Positions 52,201 to 64,000 of a DNA stretch of 64,000 nt are shown here, piece by piece (positions within the stretch are counted from its first letter, which is position 1; each line of letters begins with the position of its first letter). The notes beneath the pieces are model-generated. The model was not told where the DNA came from and made no database searches. It worked only from the letters and a program-made list of their open reading frames with translations. The translations under genes and the position numbers were made by a program. This DNA is from Paraescarpia echinospica (lineage: Eukaryota; Annelida; Polychaeta; Sabellida; Siboglinidae), in assembly GCA_020002185.1 (NCBI GenBank), contig CM034543.1, forward strand, positions 11,588,746 to 11,652,745, read 5' to 3'.

Positions 52201-54288
52201 GGCATTGGGGTGCGTGATGTCATATCTACTTACACTACATCTGGTACATTAATTATACCTGCCAACCCTCCCGAATGGTCCGGGAGATTGCTTAAAACAA
52301 TTTCCGGAACAAAATAAAAACCTCCCGGATTTTTGGTGAAGACAGCTAGCCTCAATGGGTGGTGTTAATCGAGGTTTTCGGGGAGCCTGAAGGTGAATTT
52401 TTTGGCCAGCAGCTGGCGGGGTGCAAATAGAAGTTTTCGGAGAACACGAACGTACGTTGTTTGCCTTTTTTTGAACGGGGGTGCAAATCGAGGTTTCTGG
52501 AGAGCCTGAAGATGGTTCTTTTGGCGAGCCTCAATGGAGGATGCAAATCGAGATTTCTGGTGAACTTCAAAAGGTTGAACGTCGCCGCGAAAAATATTCA
52601 GTAGCACCCCCCTCGTCTTCCGAAGTCCAATGATACTTATACTCACAATAAATCTCGAATCTTCCAGATTTTCAAAGTCAGAAGTTGGCAAGTGTGTATT
52701 AACTAACAAAAGTATGACCCGTTTACACAAAATATTTATCAGCCGAATCAATGTCAGTGTCGCACAGGCTTAGTCCATATATTTTAACATAGGACCTCGA
52801 TTGTTATTCACCGACTAATCAGCAAATGACCTGTATAGTAATGCAAAATTGAAGGGGTCAGGGTCACAATCTAGGTCGCAGTGTCTCGACGTAACATTCA
52901 TCTAACCGCTCATACAATTTAACGTGCGACTCATCAGTATAAGGATCGTTAGTGAAAAGTTTTCCTTTTAAAACAAGATCTGAACTGATGCCTTATTTAT
53001 ATGCACATTAATGTCCATATGAAAATATATATCTTCTTCCTTTATTATTACAATGCCTGGTTATAAACTTGTCTAATTTGTTGTGTGTCCAATTGTTTAG
53101 ATATATTTTGGGTACGTCTTTTACGTGAAAGATGAATGGATCCAATTAAATTATGTAACGCAATATCACAGACACGCTATCGGCAGTCACATGTACTGGA
53201 TTAAACTGCACATCTGGTTTATATGGAGATCGTAGATTCGTGCCTGATCATCATGGCATCTCACTACATAACTGTCATTAAATACTACCCATCAATTGAT
53301 TGTTGGCTGTGTTCTATGTAAAGTGTACGAGCATCCCCGATTGTTTTGTAATTCTTTAGAAACTGGACCCTTGAGTCACATTCTTTGCCAGAAAGCATAA
53401 TACAATTTAGTAAAGCGGTAATACACTGACTATAAATTTAATCAAATTGTGCCATATGATAGGCTGATATACACTTAACAATAGGTATCAACATAAATAG
53501 TATAATTAATGAAAATAAATAAATTCTTCCTGGTTTTAGAAGTTTCAAGACTGGAACCACATGGTAATGTCCTGGGATGGACAGGTGTTACGCTTGTACT
53601 TGAATGGAAATGAAGTCGACGCAAGCAATTTACCAGGTATAGCATAATATTATGTATCACTTTATTATTATGGTATTGTCGACGTTTTAACATTTTATTA
53701 TGCATGACCAGTAACTTGGTATGTTATATTTCGTAAATTCATATCTCGATTTAATCAGGCATATGAGGAATTGTTGATACATTGTTATATTAATAATATG
53801 TTAGCATTTAACTATGCATAACAGTTATGGCTATGCAATAATATAAAAAAAACAGTCATAGTGTTATACAAGACCAGAGGTAATGCTAGATAACCTTAGC
53901 GAATTACATTCCCGAGTGTGCACAACAAATAAAGCAATGCTATGGTAAAAGCTTGACTCATGAAAAAGTTGTTAAAGGACCATTGGCTGTTCTTTGGACG
54001 ACCGGTGTTACAATAGAAAACAACGACGTAAATCCCAAACGATTTCGCGATGGTCCAACGTGTGTGCGCGCTCGCGTGTGTGTGTGCGTGCGTGCGTCCG
54101 TGCGTTCGTGTGTGCGTCCGTGCGTGCATCCGTGCGTGTGTATATATTCATAAGGCGGTAAATGTAAAAGGGATATCGTTGTAGGAAACGGAGATCGGAT
54201 GTACAACTCCCGGTGTGATTTGACTATCGGGACTGTCCCGCCTCACTCGACCCCAGTACTGGGGTCATACTATGGCTTCCTGGACCAG
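49268..54288 (+). CDS. Third LamG-domain secreted paralogue, 3' partial (5 exons seen)
   Basis: Exons 49268-49337, 50044-50209, 52020-52209, 53540-53636 and 54185-54288 are bounded by GT-AG introns with phases 1, 2, 0, 1, 0 and encode 209 residues without a stop. Exon 1 is a signal peptide ending near PQATG. The domain aligns block by block with the copy A/B proteins: ITCLTFDKGFG, NLPRF, FSISLWYK, WNHMVMSWD, LYLNGNEV and YYGFLDQ. The final exon, expected to encode about 20 residues beginning with a strand like ICFYGRVL, was not found before 64000 and probably lies beyond a transposon at 55231-63417. Exons 2 and 3 here correspond to a single exon in the other two genes. The protein is clearly diverged, so this is an older duplicate. 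Confidence 0.78.
49338..50043. other. Intron 1 of the third LamG gene
   Basis: 706 bp between GTACCC and TTGCAG. No repeat recognised. Confidence 0.6.
50210..52019. other. Intron 2 of the third LamG gene, absent from copies A and B
   Basis: 1,810-bp phase 2 intron between NLPRFQ and AYDSWSQ. In the tandem pair the equivalent LIVPRFANAFSAWP is continuous. No intact mobile element is seen inside; frames at 50759 and 51403 have no domain. Confidence 0.65.
52340..52590. repeat. Degenerate AGCCTGAAG minisatellite in intron 3 of the third LamG gene
   Basis: Recurring GTGCAAATCGAGGTTTCTGG and GAGCCTGAAG/GAGCCTCAATGG blocks with a period of roughly 60 bp or half that. It looks like the reverse orientation of the array at 11340. 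Confidence 0.55.
52591..53539. other. Rest of intron 3 of the third LamG gene
   Basis: AT-rich, no exon or element recognised. Confidence 0.5.
53637..54184. other. Intron 4 of the third LamG gene with GT/GTGC repeat
   Basis: 548 bp, AT-rich apart from a GTGC/GT/TCCGTGCG microsatellite at 54060-54142 just before the acceptor of the last exon seen. Confidence 0.6.
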
Positions 54289-54369
54289 GTGAGATGTTGT
54301 CTTAATGCTTTTTCACGTTTAACATAGTAACAGAAACAGTGTCATAATTATACGTGGCACTGACTGTGG

Positions 54370-54850
54370 ACGTGTTCTTCCTCCTTGCTCCCTGTACAGG
54401 AGTGAGGTAATGTACATTACAGTTGAACCACTCGACCTGTTCGCTCTCTCCACAGCTTCTTGTCAGCAACCACCTGTCTCCATATTTCATCCTGACTCGC
54501 TTGTGTCATGTCCCTTCTCCCATTAAAGTTGTGGCCTTCCCCTTCTCGTGTGTTCTTGGTGTTGTTCTGCCTCTGCATTCTTTGATGTATATACTCATCT
54601 CTTTGCAAGTTTGCCTGCGTCCACCCTTGCCAAATGGCCTGCCCACCTCATCCGGCTTCTCACCAGTCTTCCCGTTAGGCTGCATTCCATCCCAACATCT
54701 TTCCTCAGGTCGGACATCCTTCTTCTGTTCAGTGATACTTCGCCAGTTGTTCTCACAAACCTGCAGCTGTTTCGTTGTTGTCCTGTCATTTCCGCTATCT
54801 CCAGACCATACAGGTGCCGGTGTAATGCATGCTGTCACAAGTTATTATTA
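54370..54850 (-). mobile_element. LINE C-terminal relic
   Basis: Minus-strand pieces read CENNWRSITEQKKD, MSDLRKDVGMECSLTGRL and RSRMRWAGHLARVDAGKLAK, followed by a basic GRR-rich end and DEIWRQVV. Order and motif (RMRWAGHLARV) match the C-terminal part of endonuclease-reverse-transcriptase LINEs. A frameshift separates the pieces. Confidence 0.65.
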
Positions 54851-55029
54851 TTACGTTATTTGAAATTGTTATGTCCATTATGATTCTCACTGCCGTTCTC
54901 CAAGCATTCGTTCATGCTTGTATTCGACGTCGCACCTCTACATCTGTATGCCCATCCTCCAAGGTACACAAAGCCTTCCACTAGCTTAATTTCCTCCCCA
55001 TCCTGATGTTCAACTCAACTGTATACCTA

Positions 55030-55230
55030 CATAATTATAATCATGAGTGCGTGAGTGCGTGAGTGTGCTTGCGTGTGTCCGTGTGTGTGTGTTTGTGTGA
55101 ATGTGTGAGTATGTGGGAGTGTGCGTGTGCGTGAGTGTGGTCATGAGTGCGTTAGTGTGTGACTGTGTGTGTGCATATGCGTGTGTGTGTTTGTGTGAAT
55201 GTGTGAGTATAGGAGTGTGTCAGTGTGTGT
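55030..55230. repeat. GTGAGTGC/GT microsatellite
   Basis: Irregular GTGA, GTGC and GT units; its last 8 bp (GTGTGTGT) form the left target-site duplication of the transposon that follows. Confidence 0.9.
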
Positions 55231-56063
55231 CAGGGATGGGTCAAGTACATGCACAATGTACTTGAATACAAGTACAAGTACTTTCAATTTTGCCAAGTAC
55301 AAGTACAAATATTCATATAAAAATATAGGCAAGTACAAGTACTTTGTGAAAAATTCAAGTACAAGTACCAAGTACTTTGAAAATTTTAGTCAAGTACAGT
55401 CAAGTACATTGAACGCTACGTTTATGTTTCATAATGGTGAAAGTCAAAGCGATGAAAACACAAAAGCAGCAGTATTATGCATCTATTCATTATTTATTAA
55501 GTCAAGTAGTCAATACAATATGCTTACTTCTCTGCAGTGCCAGGTTCTGAGGTTCTGAACAGATTGCAAATTGCAACTGACTACTATTCAGTCATTATCT
55601 TAAGCCAAGGCAATTATGTCTACCATAAAATTCGACAATACAGGTGAACTGGTGGTTTCTGAACATCTGAAGCCACTATAACTGATCAAGGCATCATATA
55701 GTGTTAGTTTATCCCATGTAATTGACTCATGGCTTCACCTCTCAGCTGATATGCCTGTAAGTGCCTGTGCTTATCATCCCCTTTATACTTATAAACCAAT
55801 CAACCACCATCAAAAGTACCATCAATTATGTTTCGTGTTATGAAGCTTTGTACAAAATTATTTTCACTGTACTCATTTCTTTTCAATCCTTCCGATAGGC
55901 CAACTACTTAACACACGTAAAAAAGTACTTGTAAAAAGTACTTGCCAAGTCCAAGTACTTTGATGGTCAAGTACAAGTCCAAGTCCAAATACTGCAATCA
56001 GCAAAATGGCAAATACAAGTACAAATCCAAGTACAGTACTTGCTGTACTTAAAGGGGGAATGA
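55231..56063. repeat. Left terminal region with AAGTAC subterminal array
   Basis: AAGTAC/GTACTT words are dense in 55241-55405 and 55920-56050, with an array-free stretch of about 480 bp between (55435-55915). The spacer may be a nested insertion or the core of a short derivative. The right end of the transposon has only four or five such words. Confidence 0.7.
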
Positions 56064-58044
56064 ACTGATTGAACAACCACAGCCCAAACATAAGAAGATT
56101 CCATTTACAGTACAAGTCACCATGATTTGACAAGTACAGCGTCACGGTATATTTTAAATAATTTTTAAAATGTAGCTACTATCGGCACAGGGCGCCGCCA
56201 TCATGCTCCAGGAGCGTGTGGTTGTACATCCGGTTTGATTGGCGAGACGTCTCCCAAAGCGGTATACAGCAATTCGATAGGCGACGCAGCATAACTCTCA
56301 GAAAAACCGACGAAACGCATACAAACACATAAAAACAGAACAATTTGTTGCATTGCGCGGCTACTGGATATACTATAAATGTTAGTAAGCAACTTTTCAC
56401 ATACTTCCACAGAAGGTTTCCAACAGAAAAAACTAGTTATTGATGATGAATTTGACGTGTTCGCCGGCGGCAAGTTTGGCAAAAGTCTGCGGTAGTCACT
56501 TTCGAACGCCGATTGCAAGCCTAAATACGAAAGTGACGAGCATAAAAAGACATTGAACGTCAAAACATAATTCTTGGTTAAAGCCACAGGTCCACCTTCA
56601 GTCGATTTGTTTATATATAACTATGCATCGATGAAGTAAAATTAAGCGAAATCGACCTGGAAGCTAGACGTCATTGCCTTATTTGGAGGGTGAAGCGGCG
56701 CGTAGGAAATGACAAGCCGAAACCAGCTTGTTGTTACCAAGGTGACTCGGCACTCACGAGTTCCGTTAGGTATCATTACGACTACTATATAGTCCCATGG
56801 TTCTATTTCAAAGTCTGCATATATACAAATATGACGTATGCGAAATTGAAATGTAACAAGAAATGTGAATGTAATAAAGTACAAATACGCGTGAATACTA
56901 TGATATAATTGGGAATAATGAGTGCTTGTAATCCGCCGATTTAGTTTACAGCAATTTGTGCCGGCGTGTTGCTACGTCGGAATACCGCAACATCTACATT
57001 TACGAGTCTATGTCATCGACTTAGTTGCTGGTGGGGAAATAAGGGGAAAATAACCTTCAAAATAATTACAAAAATAAATGTCAGCTACCGTAGCCAGTAT
57101 AACGTTTTGCGAAATAATGTCGTCATATATTAGTCAACTTTAGTCACAGTCCGGACCAAGCCCTGTCAATCATGTATTGTAGGCATTGCCATTGGAATTA
57201 TTAAATAAGTGACATTACAAGTATTTAAATCCTTAAAATATTTGTTTACGATACAGTCAATAGCATACAACATAACACTATAGTCATATCTGATATAATT
57301 AGTTATTGGCATAGTAAGTAGGTTCACATCAGTCAAGTAAAGTTAATCACCATGTAGGCCTAATACTAATTTATGTGTCTCAAATATTGGCTTGTAACAA
57401 TGGACCCCGAATTGATGCTCCAGCTTTGAGGCGACAGTTTAGCAAGCATGCTATCATACCAAGTTTTTTTCTGATATAGATTGCATGACTGCAAACACCA
57501 ATGTATGCTTTTAATAACAAGGACATTGTATTTAATTTATTGACTTTTGAATGTAAGCCTAACAAGGAAATAACGTCACAGGAAAAAGCCACAAAGATTA
57601 ATAAATATATATTTTGTATTTACAAAGTTCAAATGTTAAACACATTTGAGTGCACATGCATTTTAATCATGAAAATTAACGATAACACACATATATCCAC
57701 TAAAAAGAAAACGTTGAAAAAGTCACTTGTAAATCGCACTTGTGCTCCAATTTTAATGAATATTTGCAAGATTGTCTCATTTTGTTCATAATATATGACG
57801 GAAGTATCCAAACAACCAATGGGCCTAATACCGAGCACAAGCTTCGAAGGATCCAGCGAAGGATTTAGCACGCGAGATGACATTGTCCCTCATGGTAATA
57901 CAAATGTCACTTGTAGTGCTGCCACGCCATCGACTTGTAGTGTCAAAACATAAAGGAAGCCGGTGGTCGTGTCGCCAGTGCGACACTTTGTCGATGCAGT
58001 AGTTAATACAGACAATAATTCATCATGACCATGGGTATGCAAAG
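56064..58044. other. Transposon interior, no confident gene
   Basis: A plus-strand frame from about 56380 reads FQQKKLVIDDEFDVFAGGKF before a TAG, and an antisense frame overlaps it (56201-56587). Neither has a recognised domain; either could be a broken 5' exon of the transposase. The remainder is AT-rich. Confidence 0.35.
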
Positions 58045-60118
58045 TTGCCATCGCAGTCCAGCACGCCTTCTCCAACAGACCCTGACCATGGCAGTTCTGT
58101 CACTGTAGACGACCCTTCGGATGTCCCAGTCTCACTATCGCCATCTTCAGACGATTCTGTCTGCAACAGTGAGAAGAGAAACAATGAAACGAGTGATGCA
58201 GAATATGTTGTAGCAGGTGACAGCGATATCACTAATGATGACTCAAGCGGTTCTTACACTAATGGGAAAGAGAGAAAGTTTGCCATTTGTGAGAAAAACA
58301 TAATTTTACTTTTCTGCACCTGCTAAAACACCAAACTGCAATAAACCACTTAGCCTAGCATCACAGTGACTGGATTTGCAGTGGTTGTTATCACAGAATG
58401 TGTTGATGGCCACTCGTTCATGTGGCACTCGCAACCCAAGATTGGTAACATTTATGAGAGTAACTTGTTGACACCAAGCGTCCTCTTCCTGACTGGACTT
58501 TCATTCACTGTGTACAATTTGGTCAACCTAATGAACCTATGCGCCTTGTCACCCCGCCAGTGCTACAACATACAGCGGGCATACATACTGCCAGAGATAG
58601 AGGACATGTGGACATGCCATTCAGGGGCCATCATGTCAGCTCTGGTCAGACAAAGCGTGGTGGCATCAGGCGATGCATGATATGACAATCCAGGACACAA
58701 CCCTACATTTGGCATTTACTTCATCATGGACACTGACAGCCAACTCATCATTGCTCAAGAAACTTTTCGGGTCACAGAGGTCAAGAACAGTTACTGAATG
58801 GAAGTGGAGGGCTTGAAACGCTGCTTAGACAACTTGACTGACCATGGGGTGAAGATTACCACACTTGCCACTGACAGACATACCAGCATTAAAAAGACTT
58901 TGTAAGAGGACTACCAAGAAATAAAGGTTGTTGTCTGCCCAGAAAGTTGAAGTTGTCCCTTCGATAGGCGCAATTGCCAACCACCTGTGGTACTGCGCAT
59001 CAGCTTGTGATGGTGATCCCCGATTGATGAAGGAGATGTGGATTTCGCTCCTCCATCACATCAGGAATTCCCATTCATGGACAGCGGGTGCAGAGTTGTA
59101 CCGGAAGTGCATTCATGCAACGTATACACAACAAGCGGTAAAAACAACACCATGGCTCACTGAAGGTACAGAAGCCTTCATTGTCCAGAAGGCTATACTG
59201 GACTGCCGCCTACTGTATGATATAGAGAGCGTTACGAAGTGCGTTAACACTGGTGAACTGGAGAGCTTACACGCCCTCAAGTATGCACCCAACTTCAGCC
59301 GTCAAGGCATCATAGCCCGACTCCACTTGGCCACCATTGACCAAAACACAAATACAAGGTAAGGCTTGTGATATCATTCATCAATAGTGTTGACATTTGA
59401 TGGTACAAAATAATGTATTAGTTGCTTGACAAAGCTGCACACTTTAGAAATCCAGCAGTGCATTAGGAAATAAACTAAAATGGCTGAAAATCCCTGCCTC
59501 TACTCAATAGCAAAACAATGTTAGGAATACAGTTTCGAAAATACAATCTCACTGCACAAGAGTATGCATGCAAACAACAGATAAAATAATTATAATTGAG
59601 GACATTTGTTTACTGTTACTTGAATTGTTTAATTATATATAAATGGAATTGGAATGGTATGCTTTGGAATTGCTTATTGAAATATAAACTTATGCATATA
59701 TAATATAATAAATATATAAACATCATTATATATAAATTATATATATATATATGATTCAATAATAAATATTTGAATGTATTGTGGAATTCCTTGCAAGTTG
59801 AAATTGAAAAGGATGGCAGAATTCGGAACCGATTAAAAAATGACATTAGCCGTTTGATTTAAAGAGAGAGAGCATACAAGCAAGCTGTTTGGTTTACTGT
59901 GTGCATGTTACAGCTATAGCCAGCTATTCTTCAGATATTTCTATTGTTATACTGATTTTATATTTATCATTTGTTCAATCAGTGGGAAATGATGAAAACA
60001 GCAAACAAGCTACGGTATCAGCTGCAGTATTCAAAGTCTGCTGGGTATGTAGAGAAGAAAGGGATGGCGTCAAAGGACTACAGCTTCCGAGGAGAAATTC
60101 TAGAGGGCATTGCAGCTA
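58045..60118 (+). pseudogene. Decayed transposase of a widespread invertebrate/fish family
   Basis: Frame 1 from 58045 has an acidic serine-rich start (PSSDDSVCNSEKRNNETSD), a KFAICEKNIILLFCTC zinc-knuckle-like piece, HSFMWHSQPKIGN, YNIQRAYILPEIEDMW and [26 protein letters not shown], LATDRHTSIKKTL. Frame 2 continues at 58928 with IANHLWYCASACDGDPRLM, MWISLLHHIRNSHSW and LHALKYAPNFSRQGIIARLH. A donor CAAG/GTAAGG at 59361 and an acceptor near 59980 lead to a last exon (SKQATVSAAVFKV, KDYSFRGEILEGIAAS). In-frame stops at 58324, 58678, 58795 and 58903 and a frameshift near 58930 kill it. I recognise the family as transposase-like but cannot name its superfamily. Confidence 0.7.
59361..59980. other. 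Inferred intron of the transposase relic
   Basis: Bounded by GTAAGG and TCAATCAG. AT-rich with TA runs near 59633 and 59730-59750. No coding seen. Confidence 0.45.
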
Positions 60119-62358
60119 GTTGCACGAGTGGCCCAAAGCTGTGAAGTATGCTCCAAGTTGCGACATCGAGTAAGGAGGTAACTCTAGCAGAGCATGCAGG
60201 CATCGAAAAAACAGCAAAAGAGGAGGCTATGGCATAGCAAAGAACTCGCTTTAAGGAAAACTAGTTGTATCCGTATCAATTCGGTTTAGTGCCACCAAAT
60301 TGATACAACATCCAATTTCAAATTACAATGGATTTCTATGCTTAAATAACATTGTTTGAACTTCACTGGCAGAAACAGAGAAACGTTTTAGGCAAAGTGG
60401 ATTCTCACTACTGTATAGGACCTCCTAAAGTAAGGAACATCCACTAGAAAGCTTGTATCCTAGTTGTGGTATGCAATGTGTTTTATTAGACACAATTCGA
60501 TATAGGGAACTTTGGGTATATGTAATTTATTGGAATAGTTTAACCAAGTCCAAACATGTTACTTATAGTGAGTTTTTTTGCAATAGACCACCATTTCTCA
60601 AACATCACACTGAACTGTACATGTATCTGTTCATATGACTCACTGTACACTTTTAATGTGGCTCCTAGGACATGTGTCACACAAATTATAAGGGCCATTA
60701 CTATTAAAACTGGACTGTTACCGTCAAGTTTAGTAAAACTAAAGTGCCATCTTACAAAAAAATATATATTTTTTTTAATCTGTACATTTTAGTCAGTATT
60801 ATTAAAGTGTACTACAAATTAATGAAGCAGCAAAGGATTCAGATATACGTTTTTTTATATATTCATACTTCACTGTTAGTATTACATTTCACATTATCAC
60901 AAAACAACATCTCAAAAAGTACTTAATAATAAAAAGAACACTTATATAGTGCCATAAATCTAAATGAATCCATTTGGAGGCACTTGATAGATTTTCAAAC
61001 TAGTACTACAAGCTTTGGATCTGTATCTTGAATAATAAGTATTTGTTTTCTTGACAGGTGCCCCTAGTGTTGAAAGTTGAAACCCACAAATATGTAAAAC
61101 TGTAACTGTAATGGAATAGTTTGTATGTATTAATTTTTTTATCACAATATTTGATTATAATGATGGACCATATCATCAATAAACGTGTTACTTATTGATG
61201 TACTATATATGCACAGGACTGACATAGACCAAAATTGTAATACAGTTAGATTAAAATGTGTCACAGTGTGAAGCGAATCAACTGAAAGAAACATTGAAAA
61301 CTGGTGTGCGAATTTGACTAATGCATTGGCACAGTCTGCCATGTAGTCTTACTTATTTGTGAATTGTTTCTCCATATGAATAAACTGTTGATATATTTCA
61401 TGTTGGCTTCAGTATTACAAATCGAATTATGAACAGGGACATGCAAGACACTACAGATCACATTGTTGTTGCCAAAAATGGGATAAGAAGGCACCAAGTA
61501 ATTCATTCTACCTTTTGGTCAATCTAATCTTACTTGTCCAGAGTTTTTATTTTCACTGTACACTCACCTGTATAGTGCAATGTCCACAGCTGACATTTTC
61601 ATAAACCGCATTCACTTCTGGATACAGTGCAGGCTGGTATAACACGTCTGTTGCCTTTTCCAAGTCTCTCCCTTGACCACAACATGAAGTGACGTTATGC
61701 GGCTAATCGAATCAATCGATATGTTCTGAAAGTTCATTTATTTGCATTAGTTGATAATAAACAACCATTATCTTCTAATTATTGTTATACTGACAAAACT
61801 AAAAAAAATTGTTTTATCAATATCGCATCATGAATTCAGTGAATTGGTTCATTTGTTGTGAAGGGCTGTAATAATTATGATTGTAAGACTACATTTCATG
61901 ATGTGGTCTTGACAACACACACACATAATATATATATAACATTTTTATTATTAAAAACTCCACTTAAATATTTTGGTATCAATAAGACATTGCAAAATGT
62001 CCCGATTATGCATCTAGTAGTGCATGGTAGTGTGTAATTTGTCTAAATTTTTATGTAAATTAAGCAAGTTGCTTGAACACTTTTAAATGGGAATTAAACA
62101 ACTGTATAAAAAGGATGCACACGTCCTGTCAAGAATAAAAGCAAGTTTATTAAGAAAATTATCAAAAATGGTTTGATGAAAATCATAGACATAGTATTTT
62201 ATGAAGATAGAATGAACCTGAACATTTGAGGTGGGAACAAGTATAATTGCTCTATTTAAGTTTGAAATAGTTATTGCTAGAATAATTATTCGATACCTGT
62301 TGAACTACGTAGTACTTACCTACTAGCTACTGGTCGAATCAACGAGTCTGCTTGCAAA
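60119..62358. other. Transposon interior, AT-rich, nothing recognised
   Basis: Only short frames on both strands. No domain, repeat array or RNA gene could be supported. Confidence 0.45.
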
Positions 62359-62631
62359 TCATACAATGACAACAGACCGACTTCGAAGTTCCAACACCGC
62401 CCTGTTGGTGCAAACCGTTTCGAAATCGTCACTCAACGACTCATAGTCGGTAATGCAGACATTTGCAAGGTCTGTCATACGGTGCTGTACGGCAGGTATC
62501 TCCCTACAGCAAAGCGACTCGATGTGCGTCGACATTGGGGCGCAGTGTCCACACAAACACCATACGACATTATTAAGTCGCGTAACGTCTTCGTCGTCGA
62601 TAGACCAACTGTCACTGTCCGACTCCCACAA
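62359..62631 (-). CDS. P2X7-receptor C-terminal (ballast) zinc-domain protein, within transposon
   Basis: The minus-strand frame starts with an acidic ESDSDSWSIDDEDVTRLNN, then shows WCLCGHCAPMST, ESLCCREIPAV, NVCITDYESLSDDFETVC and VLELRSRSV before TGA. The spacing C-x-C-x2-C, CC, C-I-T and a final C matches the P2RX7_C zinc domain, which in the vertebrate receptor forms the cytoplasmic ballast and is also widespread as free-standing invertebrate proteins. About 90 codons are open. No ATG is in frame directly upstream (the frame enters at TTG), so the true start or an upstream exon is unresolved. It is convergent with the transposase. Function in the element is unknown; DNA or zinc binding is only a guess. 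Confidence 0.72.
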   Translation of the reverse strand: MWESDSDSWSIDDEDVTRLNNVVWCLCGHCAPMSTHIESLCCREIPAVQHRMTDLANVCITDYESLSDDFETVCTNRAVLELRSRSVVIV

Positions 62632-63360
62632 CTGAACCTAACGGTGACCCGGGGCCGGACATTATCGCACCGTGGATCGCACACTGGGTGACTGAAACCC
62701 GTATCACCCGTATGGCACAGGCCCTTTGACTTTGTGTGTGTCAACCGTACTTTCCGAGTGACAAGTCGAACTAGGGTCTTCATCTGTCGTATCGATTTTC
62801 TCCCAAAGCGATACGGAAGTTTTAAAGATCACTTTTAATAACTCGTCTCTACCAAAATCCTTCGACGTCTTTGTCAACAACAAAATAAAAATAGTCCCGG
62901 TATGCGCGCGCATATAATATTCTGACCTTTGCTTTGAAAGCACCGCCCCCTTCTGGCAGCTAAAATTTTTGTTCGGGAAGAGCAACGTTAACAACGTTTT
63001 CATTGGTTATAAATCGTTGCCATTTAATTTCACATTTTATTTCGAACGCGTATACAAATGATTTGTTGACATATAGAACACCTATCGTGTATAATAGGGC
63101 ACCATATCTTTGTTTTCGCACATAAATGTCTACTAATGAAGTAAACCAACAAAACCCGAAATTTAACATGGATTAGATAGGAGTAAATCAAACCACTCGT
63201 TTGGAACAAAGATGGCGATACGCAGTGCTCTATAGCGGCGATTTAGGCATCGAACAAAATCGTTTTTTAAGTTTGTCTTATAAATGAGTACGTTTCTGTT
63301 ACCATTAATGTATCCTTATATAGTATATATTTTAATATGTAGCATGAAACAGCTGCATTT
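62632..63360. other. Region upstream of the ballast ORF, to the right transposon end
   Basis: Minus-strand frames at 62475-62783 and 62704-63003 overlap the ORF start in other phases and lack domains. The ORF's promoter or first exon may be here. Confidence 0.4.
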
Positions 63361-63398
63361 CATTTCCCCTTTAAGTACACAAGTACTCAAGTACTCGA

Positions 63399-63417
63399 GT
63401 ACTTGAACCCATGCCTG
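63399..63417 (-). repeat. Right terminal inverted repeat of the transposon
   Basis: Reverse complement CAGGCATGGGTTCAAGTAC pairs with the left end with one substitution and one extra T. Confidence 0.8.

Positions 63418-64000
<583 letters not shown>

Larger units (their letters stand above)
55231..63417 (+). mobile_element. 8.2-kb DNA transposon with TIRs, dead transposase and a P2X7-ballast ORF
   Basis: Terminal inverted repeats CAGGGATGGGTCAAGTAC (55231-55248) and, reverse-complemented, CAGGCATGGGTTCAAGTAC (63399-63417). Flanks are GTGTGTGT on both sides (55223-55230, 63418-63425), an 8-bp duplication, though in GT repeat this could be chance. The left end holds many AAGTAC words (55241-55405, 55920-56050). 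An inner boundary GTACTTAAAGGGG is present on both sides (56045 and, inverted, about 63364-63376), supporting one element. It carries the transposase relic on plus and a zinc-domain ORF on minus. The ends look hAT-like, but the transposase family does not. Confidence 0.72.

Overview
The window looks like nuclear DNA of a marine invertebrate, perhaps a lophotrochozoan such as a mollusc. The clade is an inference from repeat content and gene type. Genes are split by GT-AG introns, long GT, GA, TATG and CA microsatellites are everywhere, and tRNA-derived SINEs and several non-LTR retrotransposon (LINE) fragments fill the space between exons. No bacterial-style operon, rRNA gene or CRISPR array is present.

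Layout. Positions 1-3373 hold a TATG/GTGC satellite, a 39-bp minisatellite and an old SINE. Positions 3374-24001 (copy A) and 24002-47247 (copy B) are a head-to-tail tandem segmental duplication differing by only a few substitutions per several hundred bases. Its three boundaries share the 4-bp word ACAA. Each copy carries one complete five-exon gene for a small secreted protein with a laminin-G/concanavalin-A-like domain (231 residues; the two products differ at residue 188, K versus I). Copy B is about 2.6 kb longer, mainly because a 2.4-kb LINE with an almost open reverse transcriptase is nested in it. Each copy also holds a LINE inserted with a 5' inversion, so its two catalytic RT motifs lie on opposite strands.

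From 47248 the sequence is single copy. A third, diverged LamG paralogue (49268-54288, five exons seen, last exon not found) has the same exon phases plus one extra intron. Its likely terminal intron, or 3' flank, contains an old LINE fragment and then an 8.2-kb DNA transposon (55231-63417). This element has 18/19-bp terminal inverted repeats, an 8-bp flanking duplication in GT repeat, arrays of the word AAGTAC near one end, and a decayed transposase on the plus strand. On the minus strand it holds a small ORF with the cysteine pattern of the P2X7-receptor C-terminal zinc 'ballast' domain.

The host story is a local family of secreted lectin-like LamG proteins that has recently grown by tandem duplication; everything else recognised is repeat or mobile DNA. 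The main caveat is that two near-identical tandem copies can also come from false duplication of haplotypes in an assembly. The points most worth following are the P2X7-ballast ORF inside a transposon, the intron difference among the LamG paralogues, the microhomology breakpoint and the twin-primed LINE.
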